From the NCBI RefSeq assembly GCF_003952265.1, contig NZ_CP034438.1, forward strand, positions 2,480,001 through 2,544,000: a stretch of 64,000 nucleotides of DNA. Reading direction: 5' to 3'. This stretch comes from Flaviflexus salsibiostraticola (GTDB taxonomy: Bacteria; Actinomycetota; Actinomycetes; Actinomycetales; Actinomycetaceae). The notes beneath the pieces are model-generated. The model had not been told where the DNA came from and did no database searches. It worked only from the letters and a program-made list of their open reading frames with translations. Of this stretch, positions 43,752 to 52,575 are shown piece after piece. Every line of letters begins with the position of its first letter. Position 1 is the first letter of the stretch. Made by a program: the position numbers and the translations under genes.

Positions 43752-43781
43752 GGAGGCGGGCAGCTCTCGCCGCCCGCCTCC
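43752..43781 (-). terminator. Hairpin after the aminotransferase gene
   Basis: GGAGGCGGGC (43752-43761) pairs with GCCCGCCTCC (43772-43781). It lies 16 bases beyond the aminotransferase stop on the minus strand. Confidence 0.6.
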
Positions 43782-43796
43782 AGCAGTGAACCCGAA

Positions 43797-45017
43797 CTAG
43801 CCGTTCAGGAGCTTCTGGATCCTGCCGACACCCTCGACGATGTCCTCATCGGACATCGCGTAGGACAGGCGCAGGTAGCCGGAGGGGCCGAAGGCCTCAC
43901 CGGGGACGACGGCGACCTCGGCCTCTTCGAGAATGATTGTCGCCAGCTCGGCGGACGTCGAGGCGACCCGGCCGTTGATCTCGCGGCCTAGGACGTTCTC
44001 CACCGAGGGGTAGACATAGAACGCGCCCTGCGGAGTGGGAACCTCGAAGCCGTCGATCTTGCGCAGCTCGTCGACGATGAGCCTGCGGCGGCGGTCGAAC
44101 GCCTCCCGGAACTCGGCGACCGACGACTGGTCGCCGGTCAGCGCCTCGAGGGCAGCGGCCTGGCAGACGTTCGCGACGTTCGACGTCAGGTGCGACTGCA
44201 TGTTGGTCGCCGCCTTGATGATGTCGGCGGGACCGTACATCCAGCCCACGCGCCAACCCGTCATGGCATACGTCTTGGCGACCCCGTTGAGGACGAGCGT
44301 CTGGTCGGCGAGGGCCGGGACCTCGGCGAGAATGTAGGCGTTCGGGACGCCATCGTAGGTGAGGTGCTCGTAGATCTCGTCGGTGATGATCCAGATCCCG
44401 TGCTCGAGGGCCCATTCGCCGATCGCCCGGGTCTGCTCCTTCGAGTAGACGGCTCCGGTCGGGTTGGACGGGGAGCAGAAGAGAAGAACCTTCGTGCGCT
44501 CCGTGCGCGCCGCCTCGAGCTGGTCGACGGTCACCTTGTATTCCTGGTCGGCACCGGCGAAAACCTCGACCGGAACGCCGCCCGAGAGCCGGATCGCCTC
44601 GGGGTAGGTCGTCCAGTACGGAGCGGGCAGGAGGACCTCGTCGCCGTCGTCGAGGAGGGCTGCGAAGGCCTGGTAGACGGCCTGCTTGCCGCCGTTGGTG
44701 ACGAGGATATTGTTGGGGTCGACCTCGACGCCGGAATCCTGCTTCGTCTTCTCCGCGATCGCGGCGCGCAGCGCCGGCTGACCCTTGGCGGGGGAGTAGC
44801 GGTGGTTCTTCGGGTCGCGGGCGGCTGCGATGGCGGCCTCGACGATATGGTCGGGCGTGGGGAAGTCCGGCTCGCCGGCGCCGAAGCCGATGACGGGTCG
44901 GCCCTCCGCCTTGAGGGCCTTGGCCTTCGCGTCCACGGCGAGGGTTGCTGATTCCTGAAGTGCTCCCAGCCGCTTGGAGACGCGGCGTGCGGGTGTTGTA
45001 GTGCTCACGATGTTCAT
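43797..45017 (-). CDS. Pyridoxal-phosphate aspartate/tyrosine aminotransferase family enzyme
   Basis: A 406-residue class-I aminotransferase. [10 protein letters not shown] lies near 46-55, the Asn/Pro block [10 protein letters not shown] near 183-192, the Schiff-base Lys in [13 protein letters not shown] near 245 and the C-terminal Arg in YLRLSYAMS, all as expected of bacterial aspartate aminotransferases (AspC/AAT-Ib). It interconverts aspartate and oxaloacetate with glutamate/2-oxoglutarate. Two starts are possible: ATG 45017 or GTG 45008, the latter better spaced from GGAAAG. Position upstream of tRNA-Trp-secE-nusG on the opposite strand is common in actinomycetes. Confidence 0.9.
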   Translation of the reverse strand: MNIVSTTTPARRVSKRLGALQESATLAVDAKAKALKAEGRPVIGFGAGEPDFPTPDHIVEAAIAAARDPKNHRYSPAKGQPALRAAIAEKTKQDSGVEVDPNNILVTNGGKQAVYQAFAALLDDGDEVLLPAPYWTTYPEAIRLSGGVPVEVFAGADQEYKVTVDQLEAARTERTKVLLFCSPSNPTGAVYSKEQTRAIGEWALEHGIWIITDEIYEHLTYDGVPNAYILAEVPALADQTLVLNGVAKTYAMTGWRVGWMYGPADIIKAATNMQSHLTSNVANVCQAAALEALTGDQSSVAEFREAFDRRRRLIVDELRKIDGFEVPTPQGAFYVYPSVENVLGREINGRVASTSAELATIILEEAEVAVVPGEAFGPSGYLRLSYAMSDEDIVEGVGRIQKLLNG

Positions 45018-45231
45018 CTTTCCACGATGTTGCGGTCGGTCGGGCCGTGTTTCCTATTGTGGTCATCTGAAACGGTGGGGCGAGCGCTACGGCCAGGCGT
45101 GACTCCCGCCACGGTGGCACCCACCGGTTCGACTTACGCGATGATCGGTATTAATGTTAGTCGAGGCGTGAGAACGTTCACTGGCTATATGGTCCTCATA
45201 TGGGCATAATAGACAAGGCTTTCTCAGTCGT

Positions 45232-45307
45232 AGGGCAGTGGCGCAATTGGTAGCGCATCGGTCTCCAAAACCGACGGTTGTGGGTTCGAGTCCCGCCTGC
45301 CCTGCCA
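45232..45307 (+). tRNA. tRNA-Trp (CCA)
   Basis: Acceptor AGGGCAG pairs with CTGCCCT (45297-45303). The anticodon loop CTCCAAA between TCGGT and ACCGA gives CCA. The 3' CCA is encoded (45305-45307), unlike in the three tRNAs at 23.6-23.9 kb. A -10-like CATAAT is at 45205-45210. Confidence 0.97.
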
Positions 45308-45309
45308 GA

Positions 45310-45335
45310 GAAGGCGGTTCTTCGGAACCGCTTTC
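45310..45335 (+). terminator. UUCG-capped hairpin between tRNA-Trp and secE
   Basis: GAAGGCGGTTC (45310-45320) pairs with GAACCGCTTTC (45325-45335) with one G-U, loop TTCG. It could process or partly terminate the tRNA transcript. Confidence 0.5.
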
Positions 45336-45359
45336 TTCATCTATCAGGAAGGACAGCGC

Positions 45360-45611
45360 GTGAGCGACGCACCAACCACAGCCGGAGACGGCTCGCGCAC
45401 GCCCAAGGCCAAGAGCAACATGAGCCTGTGGGCGCGAATCAAGCTGTTCTTCCGCCAGATCATCGGCGAGCTCAGGAAAGTCGTTCGTCCCACCCGCAAG
45501 GAGCTGTGGAACCTGTTCGTCACGGTCCTCGTGTTCGTTGCGATCATCATGGCAATCGTCGCTCTGCTGGACATCATGTTCGGTGAGCTGGCCTTCTTGA
45601 TCTTCGGCTAG
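45360..45611 (+). CDS. secE: Preprotein translocase subunit SecE
   Basis: An 83-residue single-span SecE. A polar N-terminus (1-28), the amphipathic segment RQIIGELRKVVRPTRKELW and one membrane helix (about 53-75). It clamps SecY in the SecYEG channel. The GTG start at 45360 follows AGGAAGGA. It sits between tRNA-Trp and nusG, the standard order. Confidence 0.95.
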   Translation: MSDAPTTAGDGSRTPKAKSNMSLWARIKLFFRQIIGELRKVVRPTRKELWNLFVTVLVFVAIIMAIVALLDIMFGELAFLIFG

Positions 45612-45625
45612 GAAAGTAGGAAATC

Positions 45626-46453
45626 GTGTCGCAGGACGAGCCCACAGAGATGAACGAGGGTGCCGAGACCGAGCTGACGCCGGCCGAGCAGGAGACCCCG
45701 ATCGTCGAGGACGCAGCGGCCGACCAGGACGCTCCGACCGACGAGACAGCGGCGGATGCCGACACTGCATCTGACGATGCAGTGGTCGACGAGGACGCCG
45801 CAGCCGATGAAGCGGTGGAGACGCCCGCCGAGGATCCGACCTCCCCCGCCGCCATCAAGAGGCGCCTCAAGGGCCTCCCCGGCCGCTGGTACGTGCTCCA
45901 CACGTATGCCGGCTACGAGAAGCGCGTCAAGCAGAACCTCGAGATCCGCATGAAGTCGATGAACATGGAGGACTACATCTTCCAGGTGGAAGTTCCTATG
46001 GAAGAGGTCTTCGAGGTCAAGCGCGGCGAGCGAAAGCTCGTCAACCGCGTCCGCATGCCCGGCTACGCGCTGGTCCGCATGGAGATGGAGGACGAGGCCT
46101 GGCGAACGGTCCAGGAGACGCAGGGCGTCACCGGCTTCGTCGGCAATGGCCGCGACCCGGTTCCGCTCACGGAGCCCGACGTCATCAAGATGCTGACGCC
46201 TGTTGTTGAGCTCGAGGTCGCCAAGGAGCTCCGCGCACAGGGCAAGTCCCGTCCCGGATCCGAGCCGGCCGTCGTCACGGCCGAGTTTGAGGTCGGCGAG
46301 AACGTCATCCTCACCCTCGAGCCGTGGGTCGGCATGCCGGCCACCATCGACGCCGTCGATGCGGCGAACCAGCGCCTCACGGTGCTCATGACTCTTGTCG
46401 GCCAGGAGACCCCGGTCGACCTTTCCTTCAGCCAGGTCAAGAAGGCCGACTAG
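45626..46453 (+). CDS. nusG: Transcription termination/antitermination factor NusG
   Basis: A 275-residue NusG: an acidic, probably disordered extension (1-75, mostly Asp, Glu, Ala, Thr), the NGN domain (about 85-205, starting GRWYVLHTYAGYEKRVK) that binds RNA polymerase, and a KOW domain (about 215-275). It couples transcription with Rho or ribosomes. The GTG start follows GTAGGA, 14 bases after secE. Confidence 0.96.
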   Translation: MSQDEPTEMNEGAETELTPAEQETPIVEDAAADQDAPTDETAADADTASDDAVVDEDAAADEAVETPAEDPTSPAAIKRRLKGLPGRWYVLHTYAGYEKRVKQNLEIRMKSMNMEDYIFQVEVPMEEVFEVKRGERKLVNRVRMPGYALVRMEMEDEAWRTVQETQGVTGFVGNGRDPVPLTEPDVIKMLTPVVELEVAKELRAQGKSRPGSEPAVVTAEFEVGENVILTLEPWVGMPATIDAVDAANQRLTVLMTLVGQETPVDLSFSQVKKAD

Positions 46454-46516
46454 AAGGACACCAGGGCGGCATCCTCTGCCATTGGATGTCGCCAACTTCA
46501 AGAAATAAGGATCATC

Positions 46517-46945
46517 ATGCCTCCCAAGAAGAAGGTTGCTGGCCTGATCAAGCTCCAGATTCAGGCTGGCGCTGCGACCCCGGCCCCGCCCATCGGCCCG
46601 GCCCTCGGTCAGCACGGCGTCAACATCATGGAGTTCTGCAAGGCCTACAACGCCGCGACAGAATCCCAGCGCGGGAATGTCATCCCCGTTGAGATCACCG
46701 TGTACGAGGATCGCTCGTTCACGTTCATCACGAAGACCCCGCCCGCAGCCGAGCTCATCAAGAAGGCCGCCGGTGTGTCGAAGGCTTCGGCCACCCCGCA
46801 CACCGTCAAGGTCGGCAAGCTCACCCAGGATCAGGTCCGCGAGATCGCCCAGACCAAGATGCCTGACCTCAATGCCAACGACATCGAGGCCGCCGCGGCC
46901 ATCATCGCCGGCACCGCCCGTTCGATGGGCATCACCGTCGAGTAA
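46517..46945 (+). CDS. rplK: Ribosomal protein uL11
   Basis: A 142-residue protein of the 50S stalk base. The N-terminal proline-rich [17 protein letters not shown] and the C-terminal GTARSMGI are diagnostic. It binds 23S rRNA in the GTPase-associated centre, the thiopeptide target region. It is preceded by AAATAAGGATC and followed by rplA after 91 bases with a short GCCGCC/GGCGGC palindrome. Confidence 0.97.
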   Translation: MPPKKKVAGLIKLQIQAGAATPAPPIGPALGQHGVNIMEFCKAYNAATESQRGNVIPVEITVYEDRSFTFITKTPPAAELIKKAAGVSKASATPHTVKVGKLTQDQVREIAQTKMPDLNANDIEAAAAIIAGTARSMGITVE

Positions 46946-47036
46946 CCTCGGCACCTCACCGTAAACGCCGCCCCGGCGGCATGTGGAAGGGCCTGCGCAG
47001 GTCCGTCAACCACAACTGCTAAGGAGAAAAGCAGAA

Positions 47037-47744
47037 ATGGCAAAGCGCTCAAAGAACTACAGGAAGTCGGCGGAGAAGATCCACGCCGGCGAGATCTACT
47101 CCCCCCGCAAGGCGATGGAGCTGGCGAAGGAGACGTCGACCGTCAAGTTCGACGCCACCGTCGAGGTCATGTTCCGTCTCGGCGTCGACCCTCGCAAGGC
47201 CGACCAGATGGTCCGCGGCACGGTCAACCTGCCCCACGGCACCGGCAAGACTGCCCGCGTCATCGTCTTCGCGACGGGTGACCGCGCTCAGCAGGCGATC
47301 GACGCCGGCGCTGACGAGGTCGGCGGCGACGAGCTCATCGAGAAGGTCGCCGGCGGCTGGACCGACTTCGATGCGGCTGTCGCGACCCCGGACCTCATGG
47401 GCAAGGTCGGCCGTCTCGGCCGCGTCCTCGGCCCCCGTGGCCTCATGCCCAACCCGAAGACCGGCACGGTGACGATGGACGTCGCGAAGGCAGTGTCCGA
47501 CATCAAGGGTGGCCGCATCGAGTTCCGTGTCGACAAGCACGGCAACCTCGGCTTCATCGTCGGCAAGACCTCGTTCTCGGTCGAGCAGCTCGTCGAGAAC
47601 TACGCCGCGGCGCAGGAGGAGATCCTCCGCCTCAAGCCGTCCTCCTCGAAGGGCCGCTATATCTCGAAGGCCACGGTCTCGACCACGATGGGCCCGGGCA
47701 TCCCGCTCGACGCCTCGAAGACTCGCGACCTGCTCGAGGACTGA
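47037..47744 (+). CDS. rplA: Ribosomal protein uL1
   Basis: A 235-residue L1 with the hallmark [15 protein letters not shown] (about 140-154). It forms the mobile L1 stalk at the E site and in many bacteria represses its own operon by binding the mRNA. The ATG at 47037 follows AAGGAG. A strong hairpin after the stop ends the rplK-rplA unit, so rplJ-rplL is transcribed separately. Confidence 0.97.
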   Translation: MAKRSKNYRKSAEKIHAGEIYSPRKAMELAKETSTVKFDATVEVMFRLGVDPRKADQMVRGTVNLPHGTGKTARVIVFATGDRAQQAIDAGADEVGGDELIEKVAGGWTDFDAAVATPDLMGKVGRLGRVLGPRGLMPNPKTGTVTMDVAKAVSDIKGGRIEFRVDKHGNLGFIVGKTSFSVEQLVENYAAAQEEILRLKPSSSKGRYISKATVSTTMGPGIPLDASKTRDLLED

Positions 47745-47767
47745 CCCTGTACAGCCCAACGGCCTCC

Positions 47768-47791
47768 GCCCCCGACCATCCGGTCGGGGGC
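47768..47791 (+). terminator. Terminator of the rplK-rplA operon
   Basis: A 10-bp stem GCCCCCGACC/GGTCGGGGGC with loop ATCC, followed by GCCCGTTT. Confidence 0.7.
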
Positions 47792-47797
47792 GCCCGT

Positions 47798-49114
47798 TTG
47801 GACTGGGCAGTCGCGCTCATCCTCGCGCTCGCCTCGCTCGTCTGGTCGGCCATCGCCATCTCCTCCTCGCCCGGACTGAGCCGCTACGACGAGTGGACGT
47901 ATATCGACTACGCGCAGCGCATCTCCCAGGGGGAGATCCCCGTCCAGGGCGATGAGCTGACGGAGTATGCCAGGCAGGCGTGGAGCTGCCGTGGCATGGA
48001 GGGGGACATTCGCGGCGTCACGCCGCCACCATGCGAGGAGGTCGGCGAACGGCCCGCGGGGGAGTGGCCCTTCGAGGGCGAGAACTACAACGCCTTCCAT
48101 CCGCCCCTCTACTTCGCCTTCGCCGGACTCATCGGCCAGGCCTTCGACGGCGCGGGCGCCGACTTCACGGACGGGGCACGCACCGCCTCCGCCATCCTCG
48201 CCGCCGCGGGCGCCGCAGCCGTCTACCTCGCTGTGCGCCAGTGGGGAGTGGGGCGGAGGAATTCGGCCGGGGCCACGTTCGTGGCGACGAGCGCTCCAGC
48301 GCTCGCCCAATCGGCCGCGATCGTCCACAATGATGCCGCGAGCATGCTGGCGGGCGCTGCCGCCGTGTGGATCGGGGCGAGGATCTTCAGGCACGGCAAT
48401 CACGGCTGGCTGCTGCCCCTCATCATCACGGCCCTCATCTCGTCGACGAGGACGATGTCGGTCGTCACGCTCCTTGCAGTCGGAGCCCTCTCTTTTGTCG
48501 TTGCCCTGCGCGGGGACGATCGCTGGAGGCGTGTAAAGCCCTCCCTCGCCATCGCCGCAGGCACCATGGTGCCGTACGTGCTGTGGACGGCGTTTCAGAA
48601 CTCCCGGCGGCCGGACGACTATGTCCCCGCGATCACCGGGCTGTCGACGGAGCCGTTCGATGCGGGATCACTGCCGACCGTGGTCAACTCGATCGTCGGG
48701 GGCGGCGCGCCCTGGGGGCTGACCTCGCCGGCGGGCGACTGGTATCTCCACCCCGATCTCGACTCGGGCCTGCTGACAGGGTGGAGCTGGGTCCTCTACG
48801 CCGTGTTCCTCGTTCTGTTGCCTGTCGCCCTCTATGTCGCCATCAAGGGCAGGGCCGACATCCGACACCTCGCCATCCTTGTTCTCCTCCTGCCCGCCTT
48901 CACCGCCCTCATCGTCCAGGCGCGCGAGATTCTTTCGAATGACGCTCACTTCCGGGCGATCTCCGGCAGGTACTCCATCACCGCAGTGCCGATGTACGCG
49001 GCCTTCCTTGGCGTCCTGTCCGAGCGCCACGCCGGTGAATTGCTCCGGAATTGGCTGCTGCTCGGATTCGGCACTGCAGGGTTCACTGCACTTCTGCTGT
49101 CCCCCTTCGTCTAG
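47798..49114 (+). CDS. Polytopic membrane protein, GT-C glycosyltransferase-like
   Basis: A 438-residue protein with about 11 hydrophobic segments. After the first (about 5-22) comes a large loop with RYDEWTYIDYA, an acidic motif in the position of the catalytic Asp/Glu of GT-C glycosyltransferases that use polyprenyl-phosphate sugars. A loop near 140-150 carries IVHNDAAS. This suggests transfer of sugars outside the membrane, but the family is unassigned. No good ATG/GTG is available: TTG 47798, right after the terminator stem, is the best start and is uncertain. It splits rplKA from rplJL. Confidence 0.55.
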   Translation: MDWAVALILALASLVWSAIAISSSPGLSRYDEWTYIDYAQRISQGEIPVQGDELTEYARQAWSCRGMEGDIRGVTPPPCEEVGERPAGEWPFEGENYNAFHPPLYFAFAGLIGQAFDGAGADFTDGARTASAILAAAGAAAVYLAVRQWGVGRRNSAGATFVATSAPALAQSAAIVHNDAASMLAGAAAVWIGARIFRHGNHGWLLPLIITALISSTRTMSVVTLLAVGALSFVVALRGDDRWRRVKPSLAIAAGTMVPYVLWTAFQNSRRPDDYVPAITGLSTEPFDAGSLPTVVNSIVGGGAPWGLTSPAGDWYLHPDLDSGLLTGWSWVLYAVFLVLLPVALYVAIKGRADIRHLAILVLLLPAFTALIVQAREILSNDAHFRAISGRYSITAVPMYAAFLGVLSERHAGELLRNWLLLGFGTAGFTALLLSPFV

Positions 49115-49115
49115 T

Positions 49116-49145
49116 GTGCCTGCCGCGCACTCACGCGACAGGCAC
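49116..49145. terminator. Hairpin between convergent genes
   Basis: GTGCCTG (49116-49122) pairs with CAGGCAC (49139-49145), continued by CGCG/CGCG inside. Confidence 0.5.
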
Positions 49146-49153
49146 GCGAGACG

Positions 49154-49903
49154 TCAGCTGTGGGGGCTGCTCGCGAGCGGGAGCCGCTCGAAGGCGCGGA
49201 CAGCCGCCAGGCCTATGAGAGCGATGAGAGGCGTCGCGGTCAGACCCGCCCAGACCCAGGTCTCGCCGCCCTCGAGCGAGAAGAGACCGGCTGGCGAGTA
49301 GTCCCGAACCCCGGGGACTGCGGAGAGCAGTGCGAGGGTGAAATAGACGCCGAGCCCAACGCCCGCGGCCCCAGCCATCGATCCCCGCAGCGCCGCACCC
49401 AGGGCGGCAGCGGCGATGAGAACCGCCATGAGGACGAGCCAGCGCAGTGCCATGGCGATCGGCTGGACAGTCTGTCCCTCTCCGAACAGGATCATTGTCA
49501 TGACGGTGTTCCCGAGGACGCCGATCATGACCGCCGCCCCGGTGACGATCGCGTTCGCGACCGCCGGGGCGAGAAGCAGGGCGCTTCTCGGCACCGGGCG
49601 GGCGAGGAGCAGAGCGGCGCTGCCGCTCGACAGCGGCTGGGCGATCGAGTGGGCTGCCACCATGACGGTGAGCAGGGGGATGACCTGGGAGAGGTCGCTC
49701 GCCCACTGGGCGTTGGCATCCACCCACGTCGGATCGCCTCCGAGGATCTCGAGGCCGCCGCCCGCGAGAGAGATGATCTGGGGCATGAGCTTCGTCGTGA
49801 CGGGGCCGATGAGGGCGAGGAAGAGGACGACACCTGCGATGACCGGGGCGCGCCAGGTGCGGAGCATGCCGCGCAGTTCGTGGCGGATGAGAATCCAGAG
49901 CAT
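49154..49903 (-). CDS. ABC-2 type exporter permease
   Basis: A 249-residue protein with six membrane helices. After the first (about 20-40) comes an extracytoplasmic loop; PLSSGSAALLLARPVPRSALLLAP (read as two parts around residue 92-112) is the usual ABC-2 coupling-helix region. It would form a channel with the ATPase encoded just upstream, whose stop overlaps this start by one base. The substrate is unknown. Confidence 0.8.
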   Translation of the reverse strand: MLWILIRHELRGMLRTWRAPVIAGVVLFLALIGPVTTKLMPQIISLAGGGLEILGGDPTWVDANAQWASDLSQVIPLLTVMVAAHSIAQPLSSGSAALLLARPVPRSALLLAPAVANAIVTGAAVMIGVLGNTVMTMILFGEGQTVQPIAMALRWLVLMAVLIAAAALGAALRGSMAGAAGVGLGVYFTLALLSAVPGVRDYSPAGLFSLEGGETWVWAGLTATPLIALIGLAAVRAFERLPLASSPHS

Positions 49904-50814
49904 TATCGAGCGCCCCCTGTCAGGTCGAGGAAGATGTCGGCGAGGCCGCGGGGGTTGAGCGAGTGGAGGGCTGCCCCGGTTGCCGCGATGATCCCCGGGA
50001 GCTCACGCTGGGCGGTCTCGAGGTCGGTCACTCTCATGGTGAGAGTCTCGCGGGGTCCATTCCCCGCGCGGTCGATGCTGCGAATCCAGGCGGCGGCTCG
50101 CAGGTCGTCGACGAGCCGGTCGACGGGACCCGAGACGTCGAGCGAGAGCCCCTGGCCCTCTCGGATGAGGTCATCCATCGATGACTGGCGGACGAGGCGG
50201 CCCTCGTTGATGATGATCGCGGAATCGCAGACCCGCTCAGCCTCGTCCAGCGAATGGGTCGAGTAGAGCACGGTTGCTCGGCCGCGCAGAGAGCGGACAA
50301 GGTCATGGAAGAGCCGCTGCCCCGCCGGATCGAGGGCCGAGGTCGGCTCGTCGAGGATGAGGAGTCGGGGCGAGCCGACAAGGGCCTGCGCGAGTCCGAG
50401 TCGCTGCTTCATGCCCCGGGAGAACATGCGGACCGGCCGCCTATTGCCCTCGAGTCCCACGGCCCGGAGGAGAGGGCCAACGACGGATGTGCTGTCGATC
50501 CGTGAGAGCCGCAGCGCGAGCTCGAGCACCTCATCGGCCCTCATCCACCCGGGGAACGACGGCACGTCGGGCAGGTAGCCGATGTGGCGGCGGGCGGCGA
50601 TGCTGCCCGCCGGGTCACCATAGATATCGGCAGTCCCCGCATCAGCCCCGATGAGGCCGAGGAGGATGCTGATGAGGGTGGTCTTGCCCGCCCCGTTGGG
50701 ACCGACCAGGGCGCAGGCCACCCCATCATCCAGTGCCACGGTCAGATCGTCGAGCGCCCTCTTCTCGCCGTAGAGCTTCGTCAGCCCGGCCACGGCCAGC
50801 GCGCGCTCAACCAT
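49903..50814 (-). CDS. ABC exporter ATP-binding protein
   Basis: A 303-residue ATPase: Walker A GPNGAGKTT (38-46), signature FSRGMKQRLGLAQAL (about 125), Walker B LLILDEPTSALDP (about 144-156), H-loop STHSLDEAERV and a C-terminal accessory region (about 210-303) typical of ABC-2 drug or lipid exporters. The ATG at 50814 overlaps the upstream gene by 8 bases; an in-frame ATG at 50838 is possible. Energises the ABC-2 permease. Confidence 0.9.
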   Translation of the reverse strand: MVERALAVAGLTKLYGEKRALDDLTVALDDGVACALVGPNGAGKTTLISILLGLIGADAGTADIYGDPAGSIAARRHIGYLPDVPSFPGWMRADEVLELALRLSRIDSTSVVGPLLRAVGLEGNRRPVRMFSRGMKQRLGLAQALVGSPRLLILDEPTSALDPAGQRLFHDLVRSLRGRATVLYSTHSLDEAERVCDSAIIINEGRLVRQSSMDDLIREGQGLSLDVSGPVDRLVDDLRAAAWIRSIDRAGNGPRETLTMRVTDLETAQRELPGIIAATGAALHSLNPRGLADIFLDLTGGAR

Positions 50815-51100
50815 AGAGGGTGTCGATGATGCCGTCATCGCCGGACGTTGAGGTCTGCGGCCGGGGTGAGCCCTCTGCCATCCTCCGCTCTCGTCGGCGG
50901 AGGATGAAGAAGGTGAGCGGGCCGACGAACTGGACGAGGCAGAGCAGGAACCACACGACGCGGGGGAGTCCGCCCGGCAGGGGCTCAGCCTCCGTGCGAG
51001 AGACGGCGATGAGGCCCGCGATCATGAGGCTGAGCGACACCGTGGCGAGGATGCCGAGCGCAATGAGGGCGGGGGCGGGCAGTTCAGAGAGCTCAGCCAC
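50807..51100 (-). CDS. Small membrane protein with PLDc_N domain
   Basis: A 97-residue protein with two membrane helices (about 11-31 and 46-67). The second, PRVVWFLLCLVQFVGPLTFFI, matches the PLDc_N (phospholipase D N-terminal) membrane motif, here without a nuclease domain. The GTG at 51100 follows GGAAGGAGG. It overlaps genes on both sides and may be an accessory of the exporter. Confidence 0.7.
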   Translation of the reverse strand: MAELSELPAPALIALGILATVSLSLMIAGLIAVSRTEAEPLPGGLPRVVWFLLCLVQFVGPLTFFILRRRERRMAEGSPRPQTSTSGDDGIIDTLYG

Positions 51101-51860
51101 GTAGGCCCGCCTCCTTCCAGGCAGCCCTCAAACCCGCGCGAACGGGAATGAGGCCCGCGGCCAGACCCGCCGCCGCGGGGCCGATGAAGAGGGCTGTGAC
51201 ACCCGCGATCGGCTGAGGCCGGTCGCTGAGGCGCGTCGATCGCAGGGCGAGGATGGAGACTCCGGCGCCGAGGAATGCGAGCGACGAGGCGTAGACTCCC
51301 CGGGCGAGCTGGTCGCCGCGTTCAGTCGCGCGTGCCGCCCAGAGGGCCGCTCCGGCTGAGAATGCGACGCCCGGCGCAAGCGCGCCGAAGCGCCCCGAGA
51401 AGCGGTTGGGGCGGAACGCGAGGTCCCAGCCGCTCGGCAGGCGGCCGTCGGAGCATGCAGCAGCGGCGGCGCTCGCGGCAACTGCCAGCGCCGCACCCGC
51501 GAGGGGGAGCGCCTTCGTGACCCGCATGGCCTCGGCGGGAGCCGAGCTGAGGACGTCGGCATCGAGATCGTCCGGTCTCATCCAGCCGAGCCTGACGGCG
51601 ATGGCGGCGAGATTGACGTCCCACCCCAGGCCGATGACCCGCCGGACAAAGATGCTCGGGTCCGCGGGGTCCCACACGCGCCCGTACGAGACGGGCTGGG
51701 CAGAATCGCTGTCGGAGACCATTGCCGCGTACTCGGCGGGATCCCCAAGGTCATCGGGATGAACGCCGCTGTCGAGAAGGTCGCGCAGGTCGGCGAGTGC
51801 CTGCGGGCTTCGGCCGCGCAGGTGGCTGCGCACCGCGCCGTAGAAGTCGTCGGATGTCAT
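51093..51860 (-). CDS. PadR-operon membrane protein, unassigned
   Basis: A 255-residue protein I cannot name. Residues 1-75 look like a small helical domain with SPQALADLRDLLDSGVHPDDL, reminiscent of HAAS-type domains that accompany PadR regulators. Residues 110-250 hold about four hydrophobic segments rich in Ala and Gly. The ATG at 51860 has GGAGGC upstream and overlaps the padR stop (ATGA). It is likely a membrane partner or regulator of the exporter. Confidence 0.6.
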   Translation of the reverse strand: MTSDDFYGAVRSHLRGRSPQALADLRDLLDSGVHPDDLGDPAEYAAMVSDSDSAQPVSYGRVWDPADPSIFVRRVIGLGWDVNLAAIAVRLGWMRPDDLDADVLSSAPAEAMRVTKALPLAGAALAVAASAAAAACSDGRLPSGWDLAFRPNRFSGRFGALAPGVAFSAGAALWAARATERGDQLARGVYASSLAFLGAGVSILALRSTRLSDRPQPIAGVTALFIGPAAAGLAAGLIPVRAGLRAAWKEAGLRG

Positions 51861-52186
51861 GCTGATGCCTCCATCAATTCGTCCATTGACGACACGAGGC
51901 TTCGCCACGTGTCGCGCTGGTCCGAGAGCTGTGCTGAGCCGGCGTGTGTCAGCCGGTAATACTTTCGGGGAGGCCCGCTGGGAGACTCCTCCCAGAACGT
52001 CTCGACGTAGCCGGCCGTGCCGAGCCTGGTGAGGAGCGGATAGACCGTTCCCGGACCTGCCTCGAGACCGTCGCGGCGCGCCAGATCATCAACCACCTCG
52101 CCGCCGTATTTCTCTCCGCGTCCGAGCAGTGCGAGGATCGCAAGCTCGAGGACGCCTCGTCGGAGCTGAGAAACCTTCTTGGCCAT
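51857..52186 (-). CDS. PadR-family transcriptional regulator
   Basis: A 109-residue winged-helix repressor: LRRGVLELAILALLG (about 8-22), the YGGEV and GTVYPLLTRL recognition region (about 27-55), the wing PPRKYYRLT (about 72-80) and a short dimerisation helix. PadR proteins repress drug-exporter operons and are relieved by small molecules. It is the first gene of the operon padR, membrane protein, PLDc_N protein, ABC ATPase, permease. A near-perfect inverted repeat overlaps its -10 box. Confidence 0.92.
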   Translation of the reverse strand: MAKKVSQLRRGVLELAILALLGRGEKYGGEVVDDLARRDGLEAGPGTVYPLLTRLGTAGYVETFWEESPSGPPRKYYRLTHAGSAQLSDQRDTWRSLVSSMDELMEASA

Positions 52187-52199
52187 CAGTCCCCTCCTT

Positions 52200-52232
52200 C
52201 ACCTAGTACCTCGTTACGCATAGTAGTAGGTG
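52200..52232 (-). promoter_or_regulatory. Operator-promoter of the padR-ABC operon
   Basis: CACCTAGTAC (52200-52209) and GTAGTAGGTG (52223-52232) are inverted repeats with one mismatch, 13 bases apart. The minus-strand -10 box TACTAT (52225-52220) lies across the right arm, so a bound repressor would block transcription. Confidence 0.55.
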
Positions 52233-52389
52233 AGGCATATCCTGTCCAGAGGTCGAATGCATTCAGTTCGAGAGGGGCGCGAACCCGAGCGGGTGAGGAG
52301 GTCGGCGATGGGGCGTCGCATTGCGCCTGGTAGCCTCCGGAGCCCAGATTCCGGTTGGTGAGTTGTCCCGCACATTTCTCACCCACTGC

Positions 52390-52418
52390 TTGGCAGTACG
52401 TCTGCCATCTCGTAGTCT
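52390..52418 (+). promoter_or_regulatory. Promoter of rplJ-rplL
   Basis: TTGGCA (52390-52395), a 17-base spacer and TAGTCT (52413-52418). The predicted transcript has a leader of about 150 bases. Confidence 0.6.
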
Positions 52419-52507
52419 GGGGGATGCCGAAGACCGCCGGTCACCCGTGAGCCAGACGGGGTGAAATTCGATAAGAAGCCAGCGCAGGTGAGTATAGAGC
52501 TTTCATG
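52419..52507 (+). ncRNA. Ribosomal protein L10 leader RNA
   Basis: The leader starts with GAAGACCGCCGGT and contains paired GC-rich blocks (CCGCCGGTCACCCG; CAGACGGGG) and an A-rich GATAAGAAGCC segment, as expected of the L10(L12)4 binding structure. An intrinsic terminator follows. Assignment is by position and appearance only. Confidence 0.5.
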
Positions 52508-52540
52508 CCCCGTGCCACCTGCACGGGGTTTTTGTTTTAT
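52508..52540 (+). terminator. Attenuator terminator before rplJ
   Basis: CCCCGTGC (52508-52515) pairs with GCACGGGG (52521-52528), loop CACCT, followed by TTTTTGTTTTAT. It lies before the gene, so it must be a regulated attenuator or a partial terminator. Confidence 0.75.
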
Positions 52541-52575
52541 TTCTGGCCAGGCGGCAAAAAGTGGAAGGAGGCCCT

